DNA of 64,000 nucleotides from the NCBI GenBank assembly GCA_034509495.1, contig CM067513.1, positions 23,015,990 through 23,079,989 on the forward strand, read 5' to 3'. The stretch is from Acestrorhynchus altus. Lineage: Eukaryota; Chordata; Actinopteri; Characiformes; Acestrorhynchidae. Position numbers and translations under genes: made by a program. Below the pieces are notes generated by a model. The model made no database searches and had not been told where the DNA came from. It saw nothing but the letters and a program-made list of their open reading frames with translations. Shown piece by piece: positions 33,999 to 48,900 of the stretch; the stretch's first letter is position 1; every line of letters begins with the position of its first letter.

Positions 33999-36900
33999 TT
34001 CTCTCTCTCTGTAACACAAACCAGTTCTTTATGTATCAGGCCAGAGACCTTAAAGTTAATGTGTATGCAGGGTGGGTGAGAGAAGGCCTACTAGCATTTA
34101 CAATTAAACTTTTTAAATTAACTTTTATAAGTTTACAAAACCAATACATAATCAGTAAAACCTCCAACAAGGACTAGTTATTGTAGAAACTGGTAAAAAA
34201 TATTTAAATGACATGCATTTGCAAAGTTGTCAGGCATTCAATGATGCCAGCTGCATGTGCATCACCTGAACTGTATGTGTTTAGAAATGCCAGCCCCTCA
34301 GTGGCTGATACTTGGTGGTAAAGTCTTCACCTGGGGTCGGAGATCTGGACTTGCTTTAGTGTCACCATCATAGTGTCACCATCAAGTCAGTCTGGCTGAG
34401 ATTGAGTACCTGAGTAGCAGGAAGAACTAGTACCTGTTAACCAAGTTTCATATCTGTACTTTGTAGAGTCATTGTATAGAAGTAGTGTCAACAGAATAGG
34501 ACTGTCTGATGATAAAAATTAACCTATTATCACAGTGTACAAGTTTGTACACCACATGGTTTAATAATCCAAACGTGTTCTTAAACCATGTGGTGTACAT
34601 TCCTGTTTAAAACCTTGCCAAAATAAAGATATTGGGTTTGACTAGAATTGCTTAAAAGGTCCAGGATGCTCTTAATAAATGACCTTACAATAACACTTTT
34701 GTGTTTTTAAAAATAAGCTTGTATGTATAGCTAACGATTCATAAGTTTGTAATAAGTGTAAAGATTACTGTATAACAAAACAATAGAAGTACTCTTGCTA
34801 AAAATTAAAAAATTGGAAATTAGGATTTAACATTTGATTACACTGATATTTGGGCAATTCCTATGTGAGAAATGCAGTATTTGCTAGAGAGTAGTAATTT
34901 TTACTATTTACACCATGTCAGAATTTTAGTTTTACCTTTGATATTGCACTTTTATACATTTACAATTAATGTTTATGCAAAAAGTGCATGTGGCTGCTAA
35001 TTAGTCGGATTGCTGTAGGCAAATTATTGATCTTAATTTTATTCTTCCACCCGACTACAATTTTTGAGATAATAAATGAATGAATAATGACTGATAATGA
35101 TTTTTTGACACTTTCCACCATTGAAATATCCATCCTGAACTTGAATGGATTGTTTGTATAGTACAAATTGGTTCATATCTAGAGCACCACAGGACACACC
35201 ACACAGAAGTGTAATAACATTGAAGGTAAAGGGATATTCATTGATAGATTGAGGAAATTAAAATTTCAATGTGGAGTCGTTGCAATTGAATGAAACTTTG
35301 TTTGAATGTGATGTATGTGATTTGGAGGGGAAAAAACGCAATTGAAAGAAGGCAAGAAAAGATACGGTTGGGCATTGAAGCATACAGGTTTTGTGGCACA
35401 TTTACCCACAGAAGACGTAGATGGGCTTATTAATCCTACATTGATTGCCGAATTGACCCCCCCCCCGGTGGTCCCATAAATGCTAAATTGTTGATAATTC
35501 TGGAAGTTTGCGTGAGTGCACATCAATTGACTCAGAGAAGCAGATTAAAGTTGAGTAATAATTCCAAACACACTTCAAATTCTACAAATAACTGTTAAGA
35601 AGCTCAAGCAGAAGACTTTGCTAAATGTTTTTTTTTTTTTTTTTTTAGCAAATACAAAAAGTATTTACAATTGTTCATACTAGAGGATGCTACTATTCTT
35701 TTTCTGTGCTTGAATATTGTTAGTCATGAAAGCCCCCATGCTGTATGACTTTTCCTGAATGAAACACTTATGTGCACAGACTAGAGTGGAGACTGACTGT
35801 GCCGAACTTCAAATACTTATGTGTAGCAGTTTCTGTGTAAACTGCATAATATGTACTGAATACGAGCTTCAGGTGAGTACATTTGATGTGTTTTTTTTAA
35901 AAGCTGGGCAGTAAGCATTAATTTTAATACATGAAATAAATGAATTAATAGTTTATTATCTTTAAAAAAAGGTGTTTAGGTGGTAGGTTACAACAAATCT
36001 GTGCTATGGCTGAGAGCATCGAGGAGAAATCTGGTAATAAATCTTTATATTTCTACTAGGTTTGGTATTTAGTATTTGTGTAGTATTCGAATTAAGCTCT
36101 TGTTTCAGTGTATGAGCCCTGTTGACTGAAATGTTCGGTTTAGCTCTGCTCTCATTAGCTGTTGGTCCTTCAGGCATAACTTCAATGCTGTGTTTCACAT
36201 CAGAGAATCATCATGCACTCCACACTACAGGATACTGAGTCATAAATATTTAACATTTCATATTTACAATTGTCTGTCAGGACCACCCCAACAGCTTTGA
36301 GAAGGTTGGAGGAGTAAAGATTGGATTTTTGTGATTGTCAATTGTCGCAAATAAGCAGTTTTCTTGTAATGTATGCCAGGCATAACAACTATTTGTTAAA
36401 TCTAGTGGCGTGCTTTATGAATATGGATCATTGTTTGGAAATCCAATGAATAGGGAATGAATGAATTTTGATTATTTTAAGAAAATGTCATGAAGATATG
36501 ACAAAGCAGCCATCAAGGGCAGAGAAGGAAATAAACTACAAAATACTGATAAACACAAGTTTGGATTTCTATCTGTTTTCATTAATAATAATTAGAAGAA
36601 CATTAAGTGTCTGCACATTTAACAGACTGGGTATATTGGAAGTGTATTCTTACGATAATGCTGACAAAATAATGCATAAAACAAATAGTGTTTATGAGGT
36701 GTATATACAGTGCATGCGGAAAGTATTCACAGTGCTTTACTTTTTGCACGTTACCGCCTTTTTCCAAAATTGATTAAATATTTTTTCCCCCTCAAATTCT
36801 ACACATTACACCACAATGGCAAAGTGAGAAGTTTGCTTGAACTTTTTGCAAATTAAAAATAACACAAATTTAACAAATATTCCCAGCCTTCTCCATGACA

Positions 36901-39900
36901 CTCAATTTAAATGGTCTATCTTGTTTCCAATGATCATCATTCAAATGTTTCTGCAGCTTGATTGGAGTACACCTGGTAAATTGAAGGTCCCAATGAGCAC
37001 AGGACTCTTACTAGTTGGCTGCTTGGTCAAACCCAATGGTCATTCTGACAGAGCTCCAATATTGCTCTGTGGAGAGAGTAGAACCTTACAGAAGGACAAC
37101 CATTTTTGCAGCACTCCACCAATTAGGCATATGTGGTAGAGTGGACAGACAGAAGCCATTCTGTGAATGTCCTTGAGTGGTTTACCAATTCAATTGATGG
37201 AGCTTGAGAGGCTCTGCAAAGAAGAATGGGAGAAACTTCCCAAAACAGGTGTGCCAAGCTTGTAGCATCATACTCAAAAAGAGTTAAGGCTGTAATTGCT
37301 GCCATAGGTGCTTCAACAAAGTATTGAGCAAAGGCTTTGAATACTTGGGTACATTATATTTCTGTGTTTTATTTATTTATTTATTTATTTTTTTGCAAAG
37401 ATTTCAAACAAACTTTCCTCACATTAACATTGTGGGGTATTGTGTGTAGAATTTTGAGGGGAATAAAATAATTGAATTTATTCTGAAATAAGGCTGTAAC
37501 ATAATGTACAAAAATTGAAGCACTGTGAATAGTTTCTGGATGCACTGTATTTTCCTAGAGTAGAATGAGCATGGCTTTTTTTTATTGATACATTTCATAT
37601 ATTGGTGTGAATGTGTGTGTGAGCATATCTGCTTTGTATGATTAAACAGTTCTTACAGCATTTTCTTTTTATTTCTTGGTGGAACAGCAAAGGTCAGAAA
37701 CCTGATAACTAGATATTTAGCATGAATGCGTAGTTGTTTTTGATGAATGAGTGATCGGATGTAAATTCCAGTCCCAAGAAGCCAACACAATTTGTCCACC
37801 TCAATTAGTTGTCATTAGAAAAATAAAATAATTGTTTTTGATTCTGAAGAAAGATAATATTGGTATTCTGTTGAGCTGTCAATGTACCCTTAAGAACTAG
37901 AATGATATTGCTTCAGACTTTGCTTACTTAGAAAAGTACCTTGTGAGAGTTGACTGAACAAACAAGGGGATGAAAGACAAGGGACAGGGACAGATTTCTA
38001 ATGGGGTAGACAGGGTGGTCTTCAGGGTCTTTGAAGAAACCAGATCTCATTCTGACGGTTGGTAGCTGCAGGGTTCGTGTAGCCAGCCACAATGAAGGAA
38101 TCACTGACACAGATTCCTGAAGAATCCAGCACCTCTGCCATAGCGTTAATTTCACTGATGATGGTGGCCTCATTTGTGGCACCAGTGAAGGACCTGGAAA
38201 TTGGAAAGTATTCTGTTAATTAATAGGTTTGGGCCTGAATGTGATAATATTGATGTGCTAGACTGTGTCTAAAATAATTGCTATGTCAATTTCTGCTCCA
38301 ATGATTTGTTATACTGAACTATCTGTTCCACATGTGGGCAAATCAGGCTTTCAGTTAATGGGCTTCTAAAATACTTGGAACTTACCGTGTGTAGACTATG
38401 GTTGCTGGCCACTGCTCAATCACTATTTCTGTGTCATGGGGCTGTGGTGGTTGAGCTTGGTGGTTTGAAGGCAGATAGTATGCTACTGTGACTGTTCTTG
38501 ACAGGGTTACATGCATCTCATCAGTATGAACCACTGTCACAATAGGTATAGTCATTCCCAGGTATCTGTCTATAATAAAAAAGCATTGCAGATTAGAATG
38601 ACCAAGTTCCACACAGTTGTCTTTCTATTATGTCCACTTTGAATTGTTTTTCTGGTAATGATAAGTCATTCACCTAATGAATTCTGCTGGCAGATGTATC
38701 TCATGATTCTCATGAAGCCATAGCAGATGCTCTGCTCATATGTGTCCTCCTTGACTGTAATGCAGGCCCAGTATGCTTTCTCATAGTGCCGCTTCTCATA
38801 AAACACATCTCCACTCTAAAAACAAAAACATTTGTCATTTATTTATTTGATCTTTTGTTTGAGGGGAAAAAAAAATAATAATAAATAAATAAATAAATAA
38901 TATATATATATATATATAAAAGAATAGAGAGGTCTGTATATTTTCGTTGGTGCATTTCAACTGTGAGACTGAATAAAAACAAATTCCAGAAAATCACATT
39001 GTATGATTTGTACACAATTAGAATTTTATTGCATGAAATAAGTATTTAATAGAGAAACATAATTTAATATTTGGTACAGAAACCTGTTTGCAATTACAGA
39101 GGTCACACCTTTCCTTTTGGCCCACTTCTCCATACACATCATCCAAATGGTCACTGGTGAACTTCAAAAGGCCTGGACATGTGCTGACATGAGCAGAGGG
39201 ACCTTGTATGCACTGCAGGATTTTAATCTATGACAGTAGTGTGTTACTAACAGTAATCCCAGCTCTCTTCAGGTCATTGACAGTTCTGGCCTGATTCTTG
39301 ACCTTTTTCAGAATCATCCTTACCCCACAAGGGTGAGATCTTGCACGCAACCCCAGACCGAGGAAGATTGACAGTCATCTTGTTTCTTCCCTTTTCTAAT
39401 AATTGAGCCAACAGTTGTTGCCTTCTCACCAAGCTGCTTGCCTATTGTCATGTAACCCGTCCCAGCCTTTTGTGGTCAGCACATTGATATTTTGAAATTG
39501 AGCAATTTTTAAGAATATTTGTAATATATTCAGTACTGAATATAGACTTCAGGAAGCTTCTGGAATTGAGAGAACTAAGAACTTTCTGGGACTGTATAGA
39601 ATTGTATGTAGCTGTATAAATAGTTATATGAAACTAACCACTTAAGTTAGATAGCATCAAGAGGTTGCGTACATCCAGCAGACGCATTTTGCTACGTATG
39701 TGGCCAATTTATATAGACGAGTGGAAAAAGTACTTTGTGAAAGCATCTGCTAAGTTTTGAAGCATACTTTGTGGTGCCTGTTGGGGACCAAGAAAAACCA
39801 TGAAGTTAATATAGATTTCAACATGGTGTCATTCCTGATGGGCCTCCAAGGTGGTTTTACAAAGTATCCTTGCTTTATTGCCTTTGGAACACCCGTAAAT

Positions 39901-42900
39901 AGCTGCAGCTGCTCAACTGAAAGACTAATGAGCCAATAAACACCCAAGTCCACATGTTCTGATGCAAGTTTAGAAGTTATTCAAAGTGAATTACCTATTG
40001 TTTTAGCACAACATTTCAGAAATTATTGGTGATAATATTCAGTGATTAATTTGTAAAGTACTGATGGTAAAAACACTTATTTTACCATAAATTTTTACTA
40101 TGCAAGGATGTATGTAATATCTGTCAAAATCCCAGGAAGCTGTGCATGTGCGTGCAGACATACCTTCTCCTTGCATGAGACGAATGTGTAGGGAACAGTC
40201 TCTCGGGGGTGTGTGCCATTATTATTAGTTGTTATCTGCTGAATAGGTTCTGCCATGTCTGTGAAATGAGATGACCGGATTTTAGTCACATAAGTGACTT
40301 GTGGAAAAGGGATTTCCCAAGCCCATGACACACAGTGGCTGGCAAAAGGCTTCATACCCCTTGAACTTTTTTGTCACATTACAACCACAAACATTAAATA
40401 TATTTCATTGGAATTTAATGAGAAAGACCAACACAAAGTGGTATACAATTGTGAAGTGGAAAGAAAATTAAACATGATTCAAAACATTTTTTACAAATAA
40501 AAAACTGAAAAGTGCGGTGTTATTCAGCCCCTTTTCCTCTGAGTGCAACCAATTGCATTCAGAAGTTGCCTGATGACTGCTAATGACTAAAAAGAGTCCA
40601 CGTATGTGTAATCTAATCTCAGTACAAATACAGCTGTTCTGTGACAGCCTCAGAGGTTGGTTAAGAAAATTTTGGGGAGTAAACAGCATCATGAAGTCCA
40701 AAGAACACACCAGACAGGTCAGGAGTAAGGTTGTGGAGAAGTTTAAAGCAGTCTTAGGCTATAAAAAGATTTCCCAAGCTTTGAACATCTCACAGAGCAC
40801 TGTTCAATCCATTATCCAGAAATGGAAAGGTTAGTCAGAGTTGATGGGAAGATGGATGGAACCAAATACAGGGCAATCTTGGAAGAAAACCTGTTGGAGT
40901 CTCCAAAAGACTTGAGACTGGGGTGGAGGTTCACCTTCCAGTAGGACAACGACCCTAAACATGAAGCCAGGGCTACAATGGAATGGATAACACATTCATG
41001 TATTAGAATGGCCAGTCAAAGTCCAGACCTAAACCCAATCGAGAATTTGTGACAAGATCTGAAAACTGCTGTTCACAAACAGTCTCCATCTAATCTGACT
41101 GAGCTTGAGATGTTTAGCAAAGAAGAATGGGCAAAAATTTCAGTCACTAGATGTGCAAAGCTGGTGGAAACATGCCCTAAAACACGTTCAGATGTAACTG
41201 CAGCAAAAGGTCGTACTTTTCAGTTTTTTTTATTTGTAAAAAATGTGACCAATTTGTGTTGGTCTTTCATATTAAACTCCAATGAAATATTTGTGGTTGT
41301 AATGTGACAAAATATAAAAAAGTTCATGAATACTTTTGCAAGCCCTGTATATATCTTGACAGCAACAGTTTACAGAAAGGTTTTTGTTGAAAATGAGGGG
41401 CATGAAGAAATGGTTTGCAATGCTAGGGGTGGGCAATATGGCAAAAAATATAATTTCAAAATGTTTTTTCCCAGGATCACAATCACAATTTTATCAACAT
41501 TCTTTTTCATGTTGACATTTAATACCACTTTGCAAGTTACTAAACAGTACAACCCAACTAATCTCCCCATTACCTTACTAAGAGGAAAAAAAACAAAAAA
41601 ACAGACGATTTGTCTAAATAATAAAAATTAACAAATCAGTTAAACACCACTACAAATCTGTTGAAGTCCTCTGTATAACAGCTAGCATATCACATATCCT
41701 ATTAAACACAGATCCTCAGCAGAGGTCTTTGTTCTCCACTTTGTTTAAGGTGGCACTCAGTATGCAATTAATATTCAGTAAACATGAAACGTATAAAAAA
41801 TAATCAGAACAGAACTACTTTGATGAGTCTTAGGAACCCCTCATTTTCTACTGTTTTGTTGGGAACCAAATCCATTGTAGTATAAAATGTTATTGCTTCT
41901 GTTGCCTTTTTCCATCATTTACTTGTACTCTCATATGGAGTGCTTCTCTCAAATGCTTGTGTTAACGTTGTTTGTTTTGGTCTGCAGTGTAACGGACCTT
42001 CTCAGTGCTTCACTTTCAGCATACTGCTTGCGATACTGTCGCTTGAAATGGTTGTGTTACCATTCAATGTGAGAAACTTCACAATTCACCATGGTTTGTG
42101 TCACATCAGTTTGGGAAAATCCAAACCAGCCCCATATTACTGATGTTGATCTTTTTAGGGGGACTAATTTTTCATTTATGACTTCCTGCTTGTGAAAAAC
42201 GGAAGGGGAAAGTTAGGTATGAGGTATGCTATGGCTGGTTTATCTGCGTGTCTCTGGGTAGGCCTTGAAAGGGACAAGGGAATAGTGTGCTTTGACTGAA
42301 AAAAATAAAAATTCATATCACTTGTATGTTGACAGAACTGCAGCAGATATAATCCAACAATCTCCTTGTGATTGCATATCATAGACACAATATAATTCTT
42401 CATGATCTGAAATTGTCATATTGCACACCCCTATGCAACGCCGTATCACAATTGCCAGTAGTGTTAGAATATGATGTCCATTAACCACAAATTAGATTTT
42501 TGGGCGTCTGCATACTTTGCCAGTGTTGTGTATATATTCTGTTCATTAATTCATTTTTGCAAAGGGCATAAAAAGCTCTGTGGCCACTGCAGGGCACTGA
42601 AGCAATAGAACCTGACAAAAAAGTTATTTTATGTGATTCAACACAATATGTAGGCTTTTTTGCATATGCTTCTGATGTTGTTTTGAAGTTGTTTTTAAAA
42701 CCACATGGAACTGATGGCAGCCTTAGTCACCACTTAGGCCAGTGTGGTTATTCATTTACAAAGTTTAAGAAATAATTCTGTGAAGTGAGCTTGGAGGGGA
42801 CTGGGTTTGGTAAGCAGGCCTTCACTGCTGAGCCAAATGAAAGTGTTCAATGGAAAACTAAAGAAGGAAGGTGCCTACTTGATGACCCTCTTCAAAGATT

Positions 42901-45900
42901 GCAAGGTGAGTGTGTGCCTGGAATGGCATGGGTTCTTGGTGTAACGCTAAAGGCAATAGGATGGCTGACAAATTTCAAGGCATTCCTGGGATGGTTGTGA
43001 AGAGCCTAGCCTTGCCTAGCCAACTAAATCTAGAGTAGTTACAGAAAGTTTTTTTTTTTTTTTTTTGTATTTTGTTCAGTGTCCTCGAGTGTTGATAAAG
43101 GCGCTTATAAATAAAACTATTTTTATTCAGATTATTATTATTATGTCCATAACATTTTAATTGCAACAAGCTTTTGTTTATACACTGTAACAAGTCATAA
43201 AGTAATAACTGTACATAATGTAATAACGGCACATATTGTAATAATGCATAAGTAATAAACATCTGATGACAAATTTGTCCCATAACAAGACTTTTGCTCA
43301 TAATGTAAGGTATTACAGTATATACTGTTTATTACATTTTTCCTAGTTTTATTAAACAGTAGGGATGTGATGATGTTTGAATTTGATGACATTCAAACCT
43401 CAACAATTTTTAGCAAATTCATATTCGACAGATGTTTCAGGGCCAATTTTCCTCAAATGCGGCTTTGAAATTGCTGCTGGTATATAAACCAGAACAACTT
43501 ATACAGTCAGTTCCAGACAGAGCGACGCAGACACAGATATAAATACAGCACTATAATGGGACAAATGCAAAAAAGTCAAACAGTCCAGGTCAGTAACAGA
43601 CAGGAGAGACAATACCAGAATGGACAAACCAGGGACAGTCAGAGACAGGGAGAGTCTATAAACAGGTGAAGATCAATAACCGTTAGAATAAACACAGGAC
43701 AAGACGAAAAAGCAGGAGTCAGGAAACAGAAAATGGGTCAAACACGGACAGGCTGATAACGATAAACATGGGTGGCACGTTAAAGGTTGTGATGCAAAGC
43801 ACTGAACAGGTTGAAAGGCTGGATTAAACACTCTCTGGACCAGGAGAATACAATCAGAACTCCGGTGATCGGGAAGGTGAGTGAGTCACGTGATCAGTCA
43901 GGTGACAAACTGGAGGATTCTGGGAATTGGAGTCCAGAGAGACTGAGGGGTGCATCACACATACACATTGATTTCCACCCTGCAGGTCATCTTTTAGAGA
44001 CCGTCAATGTTCATTAGAATTTAATGGTGAATGTTGTTTACTTTATATTTCTGCTTTACATAAAGAAATAAATTATTAAAATGGCCTAAAGTGGGAAGAA
44101 AACAAGTATAAAACACAAAACAGTAGTAAACACGAACAGTACTACACTACTAGTTGATATTTGTTCTTTGTGTAAGAATGCATAATTAGTTAATTACATG
44201 ATAATAAATGATTGATCATTTTATGATTGTGTCATTTAAATAGGATGATGAACAGTACACCGTGAGTCCGTGACTACCTGTGGCTGATGGCCTGTTTAAG
44301 CATCATGTATTCATGTTGAAAAAATACAAAAATACATGCACAAATGGGCTTATCATGGTTTATCGGATGTTCTTGGCCCCATGTTTACCAAAACCGCATT
44401 CGCATTCGAATTTGACGGATTTGTAGCTAAAACATCTGATTCCGATGGATGCAGATTTTCCTCAGCTCCGTCACATCCCTATTAAACAGTTTATAATGTA
44501 ATTACTTGATCACAACATAATAAAACAGTAAACTGACCATTTAAAGTGAAAACAAATGTAGTAGATTTACTGGTTTAGCTATTTGTAAGTGCCATGTCAT
44601 TAAGCTTGTACAAACAAACTGCATGAATAGTTTGTTCTTTTCAGTTGCTTTGGTGCACTTCTCAGATCAGAACTAAATATCACCATCATTTATTCACTCA
44701 GAATGCTTAGTCATATTGTCACTATCAGCATCAGTTCCAGGCAAAAAATGTACTGGATGTTACAGAGGGTTTTGGACTTAAAAGCTGATAAAAAAGAGGG
44801 TATATATCATACACCAAGTTACTGCTTGTTTAGACAAACCATCAATTTCTTTGGCACACAAATGAAGCTCAAAGTTTTGGCCCATTTCTCCTGCTTGGGA
44901 GTGCACCAAATGCACCAAAGCACTGAGAAACACTATTTGATCGTCAACAAATCAGTGAAAGTCCTGATATTTAATTTGAATTGAATTGAATTTCAAGTGA
45001 ATTTGATTCACTTGAGTGAGTCTTCAGTTCAGCCTTCTTCTATCAAAAGTGTAATAGAAACTGCTTTACAGTTTCTGACACCTGGGTCTGCAATACTGAA
45101 TGTTATGACTTACATTTAAGGCATTTGACAGATGCTCTTATCCAGAGCGACTTACAAAATGACTTATGCAGTAAAATATGGCCTAGCTGTGTTGGGGAGG
45201 CCAGGCAGTATAACACATGTTGATCAACATGACAAAAGTGATTGATAATGCACGAAACAGCAGACAAGTGAACAGAATCACTTGTATTATTACGCCAAAT
45301 CATTGTTTGTTCAGAATAAGACATGCACAAGTGAATAGATGATGTGGACAAATAATTTAGATTTTCAAAACTGATCTGAGAAATGCTCCAAAGTGAAGGC
45401 ATTTTTGTTCCTTAGTTTTTATTAGATGGAAAGACTTTATTAGCCCAGATGTGAAATATTGGCACTCCTGTACGTTTTTATTTCAGAAAATGCACCACTT
45501 CTCCCAGAACATCACTGCCATTACAAATGCTTTAGTTTTCAAGTGTTTCTTTTGTTTGCATTGGATTTTGATGATGGGATGTACCTTTTAATTTTGTATT
45601 TGTGACAAGTAACCAGTGCTGGAAATACAGAAATCACCCATTTAATGTGTTCGAATGGAGAGGATTTTAGTCTTTGGTAATGGACATGTTCCTGCAGGAC
45701 AATGATCCACATAAAAATTCAATAAGCACCCAGCAATGGAATAAGACAAAGAACTGGATAATTCTCAAGTGACAGCAATGATCTCACACAAATTCTATAG
45801 AAAATATGTGGAGAGATCTTAGAACAGTAGTGAGAAGACACATCTGAAGAGAAAATCTGAAGAGAGAAGCTCAGTACAAAATGCGTAAGAAACTCGAAGA

Positions 45901-48900
45901 TATTGATTTCATGAAGTAATCAAAATAGTTAATTTATAATGTAATAAACATCACGTATGTTCGTTATGCACATGACTCAAGAAATGCATCAGAGTGAGAA
46001 AAAAACTGTATTTGTTGATCTAAAGCTACTCTTCATCTGAATTTGAAATAAGTGATTCCTTCTGCATCATTCATTTTAGTTTAGTTATTTCCCAAAACAT
46101 GTAATTACTTGTGCAGTGAAATAATGGTTTGATGTGTTGGTTGGGGAAGTTCATCAATTGTCCAGTTGTCATTTTGATTGACAAAAGTGATTGAAAATGT
46201 AGAAAACAGGAAAGTGTACATAAAAATGTCACACGTGACGTGGAGATATTCAATTCTGATCTAAGAAATGCTCCAAACTAACTGAGAAAAACTAAAAAAG
46301 AAAATCATTCAGTCTATAGTTTGTCATGTAATTAGGCCTGTGCATTTAAAAATTAATACACTAATACATATACACTACTAAATATACCACTTGTTTAATT
46401 GACTTAACATGGTCATTTTAATGTTTAATTACATTATGCATTACATTATTCCTAACTTTATTGATGCTCAGTTCATAATGTAATAAACAGCACATAATGC
46501 CTTGTGATATGCATAAAAGTCTTAGTATGTTATGGTTAGGTTTTATTCCATTATCAGCAAGTTATTACATTTGGGTTTTTATTACATTTGCAGCATCCAG
46601 CTGAATTTAAAGGGACTTAAAAGGGACTTCAGACACAACCAGTCAGTTCATGGACTCAAACAAGGCAGCTCCTCTTACTGCCAGGCCATGGCTGCCTACA
46701 TCATGTGCTGTTATTACATTATGAGCAGTTATTACATTATAAGTTGCTACAAGCTGTATGTACCCTTGCTAGTCAACAGGTGGCATCACCACCAGAAATG
46801 CAAAGCGCAAGCTCAGATATCAGAAGAAGAAAAGGTGGAACGTCCTTACAGGTGACAAATAGCCATTCAGACTTAGTCCAGCCTCTCTGAAGTTTAAGTA
46901 CTAGGTCACCACTAACAAAGAGTGATTTCAGTTTTTGAATACTGGAATCTCAAATGTTTGAGTACTCATTCAAATACCAATAGATGGATCCTTTAAAACA
47001 TAAGTTTTCTTAAGTTGATTATTAATTTTGCTGATGAGGCAACAGTTTGGCCTGAATATTTTTTTGATAATGAAAATGGAGGTGGGCTTATGGAAGGGAG
47101 TGGATAGACCCATCATGTAAGAATGCAGCAGTTTCTTTGGTCTCTATTTGTTGTTAACCATGATAATGGTTATGTTTTTTTATTTTCCAGAAATGATGGG
47201 TTAGGAAATATTATTTCCCTTTGGAAAGTGAAGACAACTGATCTCTGAAAATATGTCAGCAAATCTGGCCTTCACTCTTAAACTATATTACACTATAGGT
47301 TATTAATCTTATTACTCCAGAGGCAGAAAGAAAAATATTACATTCTACACTATCATATGGGTAGGTTTAAGGTTAGGTCGGCCCTAGCTTCAGTTTACAT
47401 TACAATAACATGAAGGTCAACTATTAGTTCACGTTAACATTTAAATTCACAGTTCAGTTACGTATAAGGTTAGGCTTAGAAAAAAGGCTTAGGATTCGGT
47501 TTATGTTAAGGTTAGGGTTTGAATAGGATGGGTTTAGGCTACAGTGGTTGCTTTGTAATCTCAGTTGAAATCATTTTATTTCTGTATGGGGTGGTATAAT
47601 CAATTACCCTTGGGACAAGACTGAGAATTTGGCAGCCTTCATTACAGAATTGGGCAAAGCAAAAATAATTTATTAATTTATTTATTTTTACTTAAGCAGG
47701 GTCAGTTCTCCTTTGAACTCTGAAATGCAAGTTGATGTTTACAAAAATCTCAACAAGGATAATTGACCATTTTTCTTCTATATACTTCTCTGAGCATATC
47801 ATGGATGTCCGTGCTTAAAGAAGTCTGGCAAACTGCATGTTTTATTGCACAGAGCAGCATAACTGGACATATCTGCATACCGTGCAACAAGTTTTGAATA
47901 AAAATCACTAGAATTTGGACATTCAATTACTGAAATATTGTCATGAAAATGTCTTTAATTTATATTTTTACCATATCGCCCACCCCTCATTGAAAAACTT
48001 TAGTTCTATCTAAAAGCATTCTGCATGTGTCATATTTGCATAAGAATGGTACATAAGAATGTAAACTGCATCAGATCGTTTGTTTCATCCTTTGAGAAAC
48101 TTTGCAGCATCATTGATATTCACTACTTATTACAGACCTACAAATTGCTAATCATATAAGTCATTTCAGTTAAAATGGAGTCTGTTCAGATACATGTGAC
48201 TGCACATCAGACCTAGCACACACACACTTGTTGGGACACCAAGCCATTTAAGCAGTATAATCTCCCTGCTACTGCCTGCTCGACCAGCAGAGCTTTAATC
48301 TACCGGCTCTTTCTTCTTAAACTGCTGCAAATAAAATCTGTTCACAGCTCTTGAAGTGTGTAAGTGTGGCTATGGTTTCATTGCACCTCTGGCTAAATCA
48401 CACAGCCGAAGGAGTGATTTAGTTTAGCCCTTAAAGCTGGACTTTATTTGATGACCTACATCAGAACGTCACGCGGCAGCAGCTGTTCATCTGTTCACTG
48501 TATGAAGTGTTTTTCACTCTTCAGACAAACAGTCTGATAAACGGTTTAGTTTGTAAAATTCGACTGAGGTTCTGTTCAGGCTGCAGGTGTTTTCCTCCAC
48601 ACTTTCCTTGCCTGTAAATAATCTGAATTATGATAGCTTTAGCTTGATTAAAATTCCAGGTTTACCTCTCGGTACTTCCACCCGATGCCCTCTCCCGACG
48701 CCCTGCCAGTAGTGTAGGAGCGGATCTTCGTTTTCCATCATCTCCCCCTCTTCCAAACTGCCGTTGCCGGAGTCTAACAGCTGATCCTCGGAGAAGGACT
48801 CGAGCTCCTCCAGCGTAATCATCCCGTATGTAGAGCTTCCAGACCCCGGACTCTCCCCCGCCTGGCTCTGCCCTCCACCAGCGCCATTTAAACCACAGCC

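Noticed and set aside
47365..47525. Interstitial telomere repeat (GGTTAGGGTT words)
   Set aside because: Units are few, irregular and interrupted; common in AT-rich fish DNA.
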